64,000 nucleotides of DNA from contig CM064430.1 of assembly GCA_032690845.1 (NCBI GenBank), forward strand, positions 51,929,882 through 51,993,881, in the 5' to 3' direction. Origin of the DNA: Eleusine coracana subsp. coracana (Eukaryota; Streptophyta; Magnoliopsida; Poales; Poaceae). Position numbers and translations under genes: made by a program. Every line of letters starts with the position of its first letter. Positions within the stretch are counted from its first letter, which is position 1. Under the pieces are notes generated by a model, which saw nothing but the letters and a program-made list of their open reading frames with translations, ran no database searches and had not been told where the DNA came from. This document shows, piece by piece, positions 11,442 to 22,808 of this stretch.

Positions 11442-12030
11442 TGAGTAAAATGCATGTCTGGTCCTCAAACTTGTTCAAGGGTGTCATCTAAGTCCCCAAT
11501 CTCTTAACTTGCACATTCAAATCCCTAAACTTGCAAGTGATTCACTCGTGGTTCAAATTATCCTAATTAGCATTAATATGATCTAGCAGCTTATGATGCA
11601 GAGTATCATGCTGTTCACCAAAGCTGATTTCTCCCGAATCGCCCAAGCTAGCTTTTGCTGTAGCTACAGTGTAATTACAGTGTTATCTGGCGTGCTACAG
11701 TGCCGTGAGCTGTTTTTGGTGCTGTGCCAAAGGTATAGAGTATGACGGGTGCGGGAGAAAAATGTATAGAGGAAGGAATTTTGATGATCAGGACATATAG
11801 AGGATGGATTTAGAGGAATATAAGTGCAGTCAGTCTTAGGGTGCTTTTGGTGCAGCTTATCAGACGCTTATGGCTCAGTCCACGACGCTGTAGGGACAGT
11901 AAAATGCACTGTAGCACAAAGCTATTTTTTCACAATCTGGCCAAGCTACAGTAGTTACAGTGCAAATTAAGAGTTGAGGGACCTAGATGACACCCTTGGA
12001 AAGTTTGAGGACTGACCATGTGCTTTACTC
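11442..12030. mobile_element. Foldback TIR element (non-autonomous)
   Basis: About 590 bp with long imperfect inverted ends starting TGAGTAAA: the first 75 bp match the reverse complement of the last 75 bp (both contain GTCCTCAAACTT and AAGGGTGTCATCTA). ATGATTTA precedes (11434-11441) and follows (12031-12038), an apparent 8-bp target duplication that fits the hAT superfamily. The interior has short CAGTGTA/TACAGTG repeats and no open frame. Confidence 0.8.
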
Positions 12031-12038
12031 ATGATTTA

Positions 12039-13047
12039 TTATTGCAATCTAATGGTTGCATTGAACATAAGAATGATGTCTTGTTCTATGATTCTTGACA
12101 GCTTATTACATCGAGGCTGGTCTCAAGTACTAAAGGCATGAGGACTAGGGTTTCAGTGGGTGATGCACTGCGTGGATTCCAAAGGGTGATGCACTGCATT
12201 GATTGGAAGCACTGCATGGATTGGAAAACGAGTTTTTTCTGAATATTGCTGCAATGTATATAATGAAGATACAAACGTCTAGCTTGATTGCCTTTCTATC
12301 CGTTTCTAATAGTCTCGCTTCTGTTGAGATTTTTAAAATGATTGATCTGGTGGTTTCAGTGGGTGCATCACTCCCATGGCATTGCTCGAGCATTGTCTTG
12401 TATATGATTCCTCTGGGTTTGTAAGATTTTGTTGCAAATGTTTAGCACCTGTGGTATGCTGCTGCTTCAATCTCGAATGCATGGTAACGGTTCAAAAAGA
12501 TTCTCTTCTAGAAACAGGCTTAGAATTTTTTTTTGACATTTAATAAAACATCCATCAACTCTTTGGCGCTACCAAATCAGCATCAACTGAAACAGAAATA
12601 CAATCCGGCAAGATATCCAAAAGATATCCAATAATGGATCAGAGCCTGCCATGCAAACTCTACAAAGTTCAAAACCACGCTTAAAAAATCTTGAAAGAAA
12701 ACCTCTTTCAATTGCAGCAGTAAAATTTACGTCGGAAGACTAAAGCATGCTTCAACATGACGGCATCTGTTTCAAGAACAATATTTTACATGACGGCTTA
12801 CAATGTTACTACTGCTCAAAACGAAACATGTTTCTCGTATCCCATTCTGCCATTCAGTTGCCCTGACCCGCGTTCCACCCAACATGTCCAAATCCGAAGA
12901 GCGGCGAACCAGACCAGCCACTCCCAGTTTCCTTGCCAAGCCTCGCGCTCACGCGGTAGCAAAGGCGGAGGTCGAAATCACCAAGCCTGGTACCGCCTCG
13001 TCGTGCACCCCAACGTTTTCGGGTGCTTTGCTCGTCAGTCATCAGCG
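12039..13047. other. Intergenic DNA left of the hAT element
   Basis: No gene recognised. A T-run at about 12529-12537 could be the poly(A) of a minus-strand transcript or retrocopy. From 12860 the DNA becomes GC-rich and a 63-codon minus frame (13045-12854, GC-rich, no known motif) can be read. The hAT element interrupts this GC-rich block, which resumes at 20894. Confidence 0.35.
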
Positions 13048-13236
13048 TCAGCAGGGCCGTTTCCCAGTATTGGAGACCCCGGGACGAAACACAAAATGGA
13101 GGCCCTAAATTTGAAAAATTCACATAGCCAAAATATACTTGCAATCAACTATATTACTCAATACATGCTAGTCTTTATAGCATTCAGTAATTAGAAATAT
13201 ATCAAAATATTAGTAGAAGTACTTGATACATAAACT

Positions 13237-13431
13237 TGTTAAACATAGAAGTCAATATCTATTTATAGAAGTGCATAGCTATTTTTAGTAGTGCATTATC
13301 TGTAATTGAGCTGTGTCTCCCGTGATGGACGTGAGCTATAAAGCCACGCATGTAACTTTCATATATAACTCACTCTATAAATATCAAATATTCTTCCTCA
13401 TGAAAGGCAGGCAGCGCCATTCATCGTAACA
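13237..13431 (+). repeat. Copia-2 5' LTR
   Basis: TGTTAAACATAG...CGTAACA, 195 bp, with a TATA-like CTATAAATAT near 13374. Confidence 0.95.
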
Positions 13432-13443
13432 TGGTATCAGAGC
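13432..13443 (+). other. Copia-2 primer-binding site
   Basis: TGGTATCAGAGC abuts the LTR and is the standard initiator-tRNA site of copia elements. Confidence 0.93.
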
Positions 13444-13476
13444 TATAATTTTCTCTAGCAATGTCACCCTTAGAAC

Positions 13477-16400
13477 ATGGGAGTTTATTCAAACTTAAGA
13501 TTGACCAGCTCAACTTCTTCAACCTTTGCCCCGATCCCTATACACCAAGCCGTGACCATTCGTCTGAACAAGACCAACTATCTACTCTCCGCACAACTTC
13601 TCCCGTACTTAGAAGCACCAAACTCATTGGTTACGTTGATGGGTCTATTCCCAAGCCTGCAAAAATTCATCCCGGCATCTACTGACAACGGTGCCGAATT
13701 CATTCCCAACCCGGCCTATGGCCCGTGGTATGATCAAGACCAGCAACTTCTTAGCGGTCTTCTCTCCTCCATGAGCGAGGATCTCTTGCTGGATGTGGTG
13801 GCTGCCTCCACCGCAAAACAAGCCTGGGACACCCTCACGTTCATGTTTGCTTCCATCGTGCGTGCCCGCTCTGTTCAGGTTCGCGTCGACCTCGCCACCA
13901 CCAAGAAGCGGGATATGTCCGTTGCGGACTATTTCCGCAAGATTAAGGGGTATGCCTATGAGCTTGCGGCTGCTGATTCCCCTCTCCGAGATGATGAAAT
14001 CATCGCCTACCTTCTGGCTGGTCTCGGCTCGGACTACGACTCGTTCGTCACGTCCATGACGACCAAGACCAAGTCCCTCTCCCTCGACGAGGTCTACTCC
14101 CATTTCCTGGCATTCGAGAATCTCCAGCTGCAGAACCAGGCTGAAACACGGCTCCACCTTGGTGCCTCTGCTAATTTCGCCGGCCGCGGAGGACAGGCGC
14201 CTCGCGCTCGCGGACGTGGATCTGCACCGCCCCAAGGACATGGTGCACCATCTGGTCGTGGCCGTGCACGTGCACCTGCACAGTTCTCGGGTCGCGGTCG
14301 TTCTACCTCGAGCTATGATCGACCCCTACGCCCGTCGTGCCAGATCTGCAACAAGCAAGGTCACACGGCTCTCCGATGCTGGTACCGCATGGATGAGTCC
14401 TACCAGGGAGAACAACCCTTCACCGCCGCTGCTACCACTTTGTCCTACAAGCTCGACCCTGACTGGTATATCGACACGGGGGCTACCGATCACATCACGA
14501 GTGATCTGAATCGCCTGGCCCTTCGTGACCAATACCACGGCACCGAAAATGTTCAAGTTGGCAATGGCGTAGGTTTGCACATTATGCATACTGGTTCTTG
14601 TTCCAATTCATACTGCTACTAGGCCTCTTGCACTAAACAATGTTCTTCATGTCCCTGACATTGCTAAACATCATCTTTCCATTCAAAAATTAGCTCCAGA
14701 TAATAATGTATTTTTCGAATTTCACCCATATTATTTTCTCATAAAGGACCGAGCAACAAGACAAGTGCTGCTGGAAGGCAAATGTGAGGCCGGCCTTTAT
14801 CCCATCAAGCTCTCCAACATTGAAAACTTCAAACAAGCTCTCATCCATGTCAAGATGTCCACCGATCAATGGCATGCTCATTTCGGCCACCCCTCTACCC
14901 AAGTTATTAGGTCAATCTTAAGTTTGAATAAACTTCCATGTTCTAAGGAGTCGCACCCCACCATATGTAATGCTTGCCAATTAGGCAAAAGCCATCAACT
15001 TTCTTATATGAATGTTATTCATCATTCAAGATCCCCTCTAGAGCTTGTTTTCTCAGATGTTTGGGGGCCTGCCCCCAAATCTGTTAGTGGCTATTCATAC
15101 TACATAAGCTTTATTGACGACTTTAGCAAATTCACTTGGGTTTATTTAATGAAAGATAGAACTCAGGTGCAGCCTATTTTTTTGCAATTTCAAGTGCATG
15201 TAGAACGTCTTCTTGATGGTAAAATCAATTGCGTTCAATCTGATTGGGGTGGGGAGTACAAAAACTTCACAATCAATTTTTTCGATCTCTTGGGATTGCT
15301 CATCACGTGTCTTGCCCACACACCCATCACCAAAACGGTTCGGCTGAGCGTAAACACCGTCACATTGTTGAAACCGGGCTTGCTCTTTTAGCTCATGCAT
15401 CCATGCCTATAAAATTTTGGGATGACGCGTTTGTGACTGCCACTTATCTCATTAATAGATTACCAACACGTGTCATCGATAATGCCTGTCCATTAGAACA
15501 CTTATTCAAAGCCCCACCCAATTATACCATGCTCTGTGTTTTTGGATGTGCTTGTTGGCCGAACCTCAGACCTTATAATAAACACAAACTTGCTTTCTGC
15601 TCCAAGGCTTGTGTGTTTCTTGGGTATAGCTCACACCACAAAGGTTACAAGTGCCTTGACATGGACTCCGGTCGCGTGTATATTTCACGTGATGTTGTTT
15701 TTGATGAGACCAAATTCCCTTTTGCCAACACACCTTCACCTATTCCACCCACCCAATCAGGTCGGAGCAGTGTAAATTTGAACAATAACCATATGTTTTC
15801 TGTGCCTGCTAACCATGTGCATGCAGATATCCCTGGTGCAGCAAATCACAGGGCTATGACACCTGAATCCCCTTCGGGATCTGAGCCGACATCCTCTGAT
15901 GACACCACCGGCTTGCCCTCTGCACCCCGCACGACCATAGTGGCCTTAGAGTCACCGCCCTCTACGCCGCGTCCGAGCACCGCATCCATGGGTGCACGCA
16001 CACCCGTGTCCTTCCCAGACCCGACAGTAGCCTCGGATCGGACGCCGTCGGTCGGCTCTCCCACTATGTCGCCTGCACTACGGTCACCCGTACCAGACGA
16101 AGCTATGCTGCGGTCTCCCGCACCTGAACAAGCTGCACCACGGTCTCCTGCACCCGAACAAACTGCTCCAGCTGTTCAAGTGGGTGCGCCCGAGCCTGCG
16201 GCTCCTGCTCATCACTACGACACTCGTTTCCGCAACAATATCAAGCAACCTAAGGTCCGTACTGATGGCACGGTCATGTATTCAACAGTTTGCACATCAG
16301 ATGAAGAGCCAACCTGTTACACCAATGCCAAGACTCATCCTCTTTGGCGATCAGCAATGAATGAGGAGTTTCAAGCTCTTCTCAAGAATCAAACTTGGCA

Positions 16401-17846
16401 TCTTGTTCCGCCCCGTCCCGGTCTCAATGTGATTGATTGTAAGTGGATATTCAAGCTGAAACGCAAGGAAGATGGTTCCATTGATCGACACAAAGCTCGG
16501 TTGGTTGCCAAAGGATTCAAACAACAATATGGTGTTGACTATGATGATACATTTAGTCCGGTGGTCAAACCCATCACTATTTGAGTTCTTCTATCCCTGG
16601 CAGTCTCTCATGGTTGGTCTCTTTGGAAAATTGATATTCAAAATGCTTTCCTTCACGATCATCTCCATGAAGATGTGTATATGAAACAACCACCTGGTTT
16701 TATTGACCCGGCTCATCCCACTTATCTTTGCAAGCTGGACAAGTCATTATATGGCCTTAAACAGGCGCCCATGGCCTGGTTTTCTCGCCTTAGTGGCAAG
16801 CTACTATAGTTGGGGTTCCATGCTTCCAAGGCTGATGTGTCGCTGTTCATGTTTAATAAAGCGGGCATTCGAATGTTTATCCTCATTTTTGTTGATGATA
16901 TTATCATTGTCAGCTCCTCACCATCGGCTACAACCCGTCTTCTTGATCAACTCAAAGCTGATTTTGCGGTAAAAGATCTCGATCCACTGAGTTATTTTCT
17001 TGGTATTGAAGTGCATCATACATCAATCAGCCTCATATTGACACAACACAAATATATTCAAGATATCTTGAAGCGCACCAACATGGTCTCCTCCAACCAT
17101 GTCTCAACTCCCATGATTCCTACTGACAAGTTGATGTTAGCAAGTGGGGATGCACTCTCTGCAGAAGATTCCACACGCTACCGAAGTGTAGTAGGTGCCC
17201 TCCAATACCTCTCCTTGACCAGACTAGATATATCATTTTGTGTCAACCGTGTCTGTCACTTTCTTTCGGCACCAACAACAACTCATTGGGCGGCAGTCAA
17301 ACGCATCTGCGTTATCTCAATGCCACTTCAAATTTTGGTCTATGCATCACACGTACTCAGTCCTCATTTCTTAGTGCTTCCTCCGATGCCGATTGGGCTG
17401 GCAATCTGGATGATCGACGCAACACTAGTGGCTATGTCATTTTCCTTGGCGGAAATCTCATCTCATGGAGCTCTCGTAAACAGCCCACAGTATCGCGCTC
17501 CAATACGGAGGTCGAATACAAAGCGGTTGCTAATGCCACTGCAGAAGTTATATGGATTCAAGTGCTGCTATGAGAACTTGGGATCTCTCAACATCGACCA
17601 CCAAGTTTATGGTGCAACAACATCGGGGCTACATACCTGTCGGCTAATCCGATCTTTCATCGCCGTACCAAGCATGTTGAAGTGGACTATCATTTTGTGC
17701 GTGAGCGTGTGGCATCTCGCCAACTGGAGGTTCGCTTTATGTCCTCAAAAGATCAGATAGCCGACATCATGACCAAGCCATTGCCAGTCACTCCCTTCCA
17801 TATTCTTCGGCGCAATCTGACCTTACTTGCACACCGTCCAGATTGA
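13477..17846 (+). pseudogene. Copia-2 gag-pol polyprotein, lightly broken
   Basis: The ATG at 13477 opens a 381-codon frame with a UBN2-type gag, an RG/GRG-rich linker, the CCHC knuckle CQICNKQGHTALRC (14339-14380) and the retropepsin site DTGATDH (about 14473). It then shifts frame near 14605. GAG-pre-integrase (WHAHFGHPS, about 14868), integrase core (15030-15740) with a frameshift near 15290, a Pro/Ser-rich spacer with PRSPAPEQ repeats (about 16070-16180), RT from about 16330 with FVDD at 16888-16899, and RNase H (17380-17830) follow. Premature stops are at 16582 (TGA) and 16807 (TAG); another frameshift lies near 17310. The stop TGA is at 17844-17846, just before the purine tract. Confidence 0.93.
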
Positions 17847-17861
17847 GGGGGGGGGGGGGGA
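17847..17861 (+). other. Copia-2 polypurine tract
   Basis: A run of 14 G and a final A, directly before the 3' LTR. The G-run may be length-variable. Confidence 0.85.
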
Positions 17862-18057
17862 TGTTAAACATAGAAGTCAATATCTATTCATAGAAGTGCA
17901 TAGCTATTCTTAGTAGTGCATTATCTGTAATTAGAGTTGTGTCTCCCGTGATGGACGTGAGCTATAAAGCCACGCATGTAACTTCCATGTATAACTCCCT
18001 CTATAAATATCAAAGGTTTTGCCTCATGAAAGGCAAGCAACACCATTCATCATAACA
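17862..18057 (+). repeat. Copia-2 3' LTR
   Basis: TGTTAAACATAG...CATAACA, 196 bp, then target duplication AAACT. Confidence 0.95.
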
Positions 18058-18066
18058 AAACTGACC

Positions 18067-20221
18067 TTATGTTCTACTAAAAAGCAATATTCTTCTAGTG
18101 TTTCTTGAGGTGAAATCTTTAATTAGATCTTCATACTTAATCTGCGCCAAGACATCACTCTCAAGTGCTATTGTCGCCAATCCATTGAGTCTTTCTTGTG
18201 TCATTGTAGAATGCAAATAGGATTTACCAACTTGAGTTTAGAAAAGCTTCCCTCCGCATATGCAACAGCTATAGGAACAATTAACAAAATTCGATATGGA
18301 ATAACAGCATTGGAAAAACATCCTAGCTTCTTCACATACCTCAAAATGTCAAGAGGGCCCATCGATTCCTTAATTAAATCTCAGATGAGCTCTAATTCAA
18401 CATTCAATTCTTTCCCATCAATATCTGAATGCTCTCCACTTTTGAGTGCAGTCTCAAGATTAATAGAAGAAGTCAATAAACTCTTATGATCCAAGGAGCT
18501 CAACTTATCTGAAGTAAATAAGAAACCAAAAGTTGTTTCATACCCCTGATATTGTTCAAATCTTCTAGTAAGTGATGCGATAGCTTGATCAACAACAACA
18601 ATAAAAAAATGCACCCTAAATGATTCTTGTGGAGATTGTGAAGCAATAAAATCATCATCAGGGGCCTCATCAAATTGTCTTTTTCTTTTGACTTTACGCT
18701 TAGTGCGGAATGTTGGATCAATATCCATCTCAAGTGCAACTTCTGTTGCAGCTTCCAATGCTTGTGAGAAGCCAATTTCTCTGTACTTAGTAAAAAAGGA
18801 AATCAGCTCTTGTACTCTTTTAATTGCAGTATCAATAACCATATCCTTTGTTTGTAGTTGTTTACTGACCACATTAACAACAGATAATATTTCATCCCAT
18901 ATGATTATTGCCAGTAAAAATTCAAAGTCATCAAATTCATTATCTGCTAAAGATTGGGCTTCACTACTTGTCGATGGATTATTATCACATTCGGCCACTT
19001 CTTGTAAAGCCTATTTGATTTCCGCAAACTAAAACCTTATAGTCTTAAAACTATCATCACGACTCTCCCAACGAGTAGATGACAATGACTTGAGAGTTTG
19101 TCTTGTTATGTTATGTTTAAGAATCTGCCATTTCTTAGTAGACTTTGCAAATGTTTGGTAGATACGTTGTATAACTCCAAAAAAGTTTTTTTCAGTACCA
19201 CAAGATTTCGCCATATCACATAGAGTTAAATTTAGACTATGGCAACTAGAAGCTGAATAAAAAGCTCTAGGATTTATATCCAAAAGCTTTTTCTGTACCC
19301 CTTGATGTTTTCCCTTCATATTTGACCCATTATCATATCCTTGTCCTCCAACATCATCTATATCAAGGTCTAGATTCTTCAATTCATCTTACAGCACATC
19401 GAACAATATTTGACCAGTTGTATCATTAACATCTAAGAATCCTAAAAAGGCCTCTTCAATGGTAACAGAACCTGAAGATGTATGAACGTACCTTATAATC
19501 AAAGACATTTGTTCTTGATGGCTCGCATCAGGAGTTGTACTGCAATGTTATCTCCTTGGTCCTGATCATGGTGATTCTCAATCTTATTCTCAAGCTCATC
19601 AGCACTATTAGCTTGTGCAGTTTCATTTTTAGAATTAAACTGAGTTTCTTTCACAAAAAATCTATCAGGAGCACCTTTTTGAGATTGAGCTGCTGCTGTT
19701 AGGATTTCTGGGATCTCTAGGCGTAGATCGAGAGGGGTTCTTCTCTTTCTGTGAGTGATCTCGGGTAGTTATGGAGAGGGAGTGAGAGAGGCATTGTACG
19801 AAACTGACATACCTTAGCATCCAATTCGCTTCACTGGTTCTATTGGTGAAGATCTGCGCACGGGTAGCGACGGTTGATGTAGAGGTGGCGTGCACGGCGT
19901 GGTCGTAGCGGCGGCTGGTGGCTCCATCCCGTCGCTGACAGCGCCACCCTCTAGATCGGCCTAGGGTTGGAGGTGGGGTGTTACTGTAGCGGCGACGAAC
20001 CTCGTATCGTATGAAAACATGGTCCCCACCTCTTCTTATAGACGCTGCACAATAGGGGCCCACCAGCTCATTGGGCTGGACGCCTCCGATCAAGACGCGG
20101 TTCAAGGATCTAATGGGCCGTTGGGCCCATTGATGAAGATCAACCTGACAGCTGCTTCTAATCTTTGTCTCTTCTTACGCTTTTCAAACCCAGAATCATA
20201 CTTCCTATTTCTAGAAGACAT
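18067..20221 (-). pseudogene. hAT transposase (TTF/DUF4371-type), internally deleted
   Basis: The minus-strand start ATG is at 20221, opening a basic N-terminus (MSSRNRKYDSGFEKRKKRQR). After the solo LTR it continues as KGAPDRFFVKETQF and an acidic stretch. The TTF zinc finger and most of DUF4371 are missing; the frame resumes with SHQEQMSLIIRYV, a stop at about 19391, GGQGYDNGSNMKGKHQG and CHSLNLTLCD (RNase H-like core), then a 205-codon segment (18998-18381). The C-terminal dimerisation region follows with ERLNGLATIALES and the stop TAA at 18067-18069. Related grass proteins are often called zinc finger MYM-type protein 1-like. Stops, a frameshift at the deletion joint, and the LTR insertion mean it cannot be functional. 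Confidence 0.9.
19697..20150. mobile_element. Solo LTR inside the hAT transposase
   Basis: A 454-bp insert starting TGTTAGGATTTC and ending AACCTGACA, flanked by a perfect 5-bp duplication GCTGC (19692-19696 and 20151-20155). No internal region or second LTR is present, so this is a solo LTR (or a very small LTR-like element). It splits the transposase N-terminal exon at the Glu-Ala-Ala codons. The open frame reading across it is incidental. Confidence 0.85.
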
Positions 20222-20885
20222 GATGGTTGCTATATGTCATCCAAAGTATGAAGCAAATTAAAAAAATAAACACTTAGGCCTTAAACGCTCACAATCGGCA
20301 GTATCAAATAGCATTAGCATTAGGGGCTAGCATTAGCAAGATTAAAAAAAGAATATAGCACGGAGCGCCTCACAGATATTGGATTAAAGAACGTAAAGAA
20401 CATGACTACTTGCTTGCTTGCCGTTGCTAATCACGCGTCCTCATGCAAGCCCAGATAAGATGTTGCTTTGTTGCTGGAAACGAACGCCGAGCGCGCATGC
20501 ACAGTCTTGTCGAATTGGCCGTTCAGAAATTTGCACCAACTGCGATTGGATTGAAACGAGCTGCTAGGATTTGGACTTTGGGGCTTCTTTGTCTCCGATG
20601 GGGGAAAGAATGGCGACGAGGCTTCAGGTGGAAGCCCAATAAGAAATTCGCACCTGCCGAGCCGAACTGTTGACTGCCGAACCGCCTCGACCATGAAAAA
20701 ACGTGAATGTGGGCTTCAGTTTCACAAATATAGGCTGCAGGTTTGCTGGTTCTTTTCTTAGCTGATGGTCTGTGCAAATCATATTTTCAAACAGGCCATA
20801 TCTATACACATTACAAATTGGGGGCCCCAAATTTTGGAGGCCCTGGGCCGTCGTCCACCCTGTCCCTGCTAAGGGACGGGCCTGG
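20222..20885 (-). other. 5' noncoding region of the hAT element
   Basis: Between the transposase ATG and the right end. It includes GC-rich terminal DNA with GGGGGCCCC and GGAGGCCCTGGGCC near 20822-20850. The overlapping short frames (20431-21015) have no motif. Confidence 0.5.
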
Positions 20886-20893
20886 CATCAGCG

Positions 20894-21756
20894 ACACCGA
20901 CAAAGTGCGCTGCTTCGATCGGGCTTGGGGCGGTCAGGGTTCTGTGACAGCCGCCCGGATTTTGATTCGAGAATTGATGAGAATTGATTGGGTCTGCAGG
21001 CGGCCGCGTCCATGAATGTCTCCGTCTCCATCCGTGGGCTACTTCTGCGATCTCGATGGGCTGGATGGGGCCTGCACAGTTCCTTGGTTAGTGCTCTGTT
21101 TCGAGCTTGCTGGATGCTGCATCTGAGTTCTGAGCTGCGCTTAGCTGATTTTGGCAGAGCTGTGGTTGCTCGGAGTTGTTTTGCATGGTCCGCCGATTTT
21201 GGCGGAGCTGTGATTTCCGTGATTAGTAATTAATTTACCTGAACGAGCACTGCAAATTCGGTGCAACCGGGAACCGTCAATATATCTGTTTCTGCAGTGC
21301 TCTTTAAATGTAATTCAGTATCATAGGTCTTTTCGTTTGGGCATTACCTCTGTACGGAGTACTTGTTAGCTTTGTTAGAAACGTTGGTTTCAGTTCCTTC
21401 TACAATTTGCTTGCTAGCAGAATGTACATTTAGTTGACTTGTAGATAGCATTTACGTGTTCTAGTATTCAGCTGCAGTAAAAATGAAGGTTTTAATACGG
21501 AAACAGTCACACAGATAAACTATTATAAGTCCCTTTTCTTTGTTGCATGGCCTTGGTTTGAGGAGATGTCAAGATTACGAGTAGAATGCGTATTTGATTG
21601 TTACATAAGTGCTTTACATGCTCAAGACTTCTATTTATTGTTATTCATTAAATCTGCAAACATGTCAAGGTCAGAGCTGAAAGGGTAGCGAATATAAGAT
21701 CAAAATAACATACTAATGTAAGACTGTATTTTCAGGTGGTTGGGAGGGCATATATG
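20894..21756. other. GC-rich then AT-rich DNA right of the hAT element
   Basis: To about 21240 this is GC-rich and continues the block interrupted by the hAT element. From 21240 it is AT-rich without recognised features. It might be the 5' part of a lost or unrecognised gene. Confidence 0.35.
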
Positions 21757-21760
21757 CAAT

Positions 21761-21848
21761 CTTACTTCATGAATATTTTTTGAGGGCAAGTCAATCAAGC
21801 TAATCTTACTTCATGAATATTTTTTGAGGGCAAGTCAATCAAGCTTAT
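21761..21848. repeat. 44-bp tandem duplication
   Basis: Two near-identical copies beginning CTTACTTCATGAATATTT at 21761 and 21805, at the 3' side of the LINE relic. It may be a duplication of the LINE 3' end. Confidence 0.9.
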
Positions 21849-21849
21849 A

Positions 21850-22163
21850 TTAAAACTGCAGTATTACAATCATTCTGAGTGCATCCAACAAGAAGCCTCG
21901 AATGCTACTCTCCCAATTACAGATATTATTAGCCTCGGAGGCAAATTTGGCACAACAGTGGGCCGCACCGTTTGCTTCATGACGCACATGACTAAATGAA
22001 ACAAATTCAAAATTCCTGCTAAGCTCCATGACATCATGCCAAACACTTGCTATCACCGATCGTTCCCCGTCACGTGATTTAAGCAAATTGACCACCGAGG
22101 CGTTGAGGCGTTGTCCGATTCCACTTCAACTCGCCTCGCTCCAACACTCTGCGCCATGGCCAT
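21850..22163 (-). pseudogene. LINE RNase H-like C-terminal fragment
   Basis: The minus strand encodes VNLLKSRDGERSVIASVW, then FVSFSHVRHEANGAAHC, characteristic of the RNase H-like tail of plant zf-RVT LINE proteins (the VRREANGAAH motif). It ends with a stop near 21850. Just upstream an 8-bp tandem duplication (CAACGCCT twice, about 22103-22118) shifts the frame. The rest is cut off at 22163 by the following LTR. Confidence 0.82.
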
Positions 22164-22808
22164 TGTAACGACCCGGAAATTCCAAGTTTGAACTTTGTAT
22201 TCAACTGCCGTCAAATTCAAAAATCAAATACAAAAACTAGTCCTAATTTTGATCTCTGTGTTGTTACCTTGATTATTTTCCTCCATATTTAATTTTGGAT
22301 CAAGATTAAAAGGGAAACCAAGTTGGAATTCAAATTTGAATCGAATCTGGATCAATTTCTTTTGCAAGTCGGTTCAAACAATTTCCGAATCATTTTCTCC
22401 TGAACGTGAGCCTCTTGGGCCGTTTTCTCCAACTCCATTCGCGCCAGCCCATCTTCCGTTCTCTATTTGGACCGAATCAAACCAGTAGCAGTGCAGCAGC
22501 CCAGTCGGCCCAGCCCTCCGTCAACAGTTTGTCGTCTTCATCCGGATGATCACAGGCTATGACCCGGACGCCGAGGGCCACACAGTCGCCATCTTGTGCG
22601 CCCGCGTCCCCTTCGAACCCTAGCTGCTCGCCTATAAGAACCCCCGGTCGTCGTCGCCTTCACCCGTTTTCCCCTCTCGCGCCGCCAGGATGCTCGCGTG
22701 AGCCGAGCACTAGCGCCACCCTTCACCTTTGTGCTCGTCGGTGGTGTCGCAGCGATGGTAGTGAAGCCAGTAGAAGCCGCCGCCCTAGGACATCGCCGCC
22801 CGTGACGC

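Larger units (their letters stand above)
13237..18057 (+). mobile_element. Copia-2, Ty1/copia LTR retrotransposon
   Basis: A 4.8-kb element with LTRs of about 195 bp, a TGGTATCAGAGC primer site, a long G-run purine tract and a perfect 5-bp target duplication AAACT (13232-13236 and 18058-18062). It inserted just past the stop codon of the hAT transposase. The coding region is far better preserved than in Copia-1, although its two LTRs differ at roughly a dozen or more positions by eye. Confidence 0.96.
13048..20885 (-). mobile_element. hAT element with nested insertions
   Basis: An 8-bp direct repeat CATCAGCG at 13040-13047 and 20886-20893 flanks the region, as expected for hAT integration. 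The ends are degenerate inverted repeats (left CAGGGCCGTTTCCC, right complement CCAGGCCCGTCCC; both then hold GGAGGCCCT or GGGCCTCC near AAATTT). The minus strand encodes a decayed transposase. Subtracting Copia-2 and the solo LTR leaves an element of about 2.5 kb, shorter than an intact one because the middle of the transposase is deleted. Confidence 0.78.

Noticed and set aside
12529..12760. 3' end of a minus-strand LINE or retrocopy marked by a T-run
   Set aside because: The T-run is only nine bases and no LINE or gene motif is readable next to it.
19665..20105. 146-codon minus-strand frame read as a protein
   Set aside because: It reads across the solo LTR boundary; only the last few codons belong to the transposase.
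20822..20893. Perfect terminal inverted repeat for the hAT element
   Set aside because: The two ends match only in short blocks, so exact TIR limits were not called; only the 8-bp direct repeat is exact.
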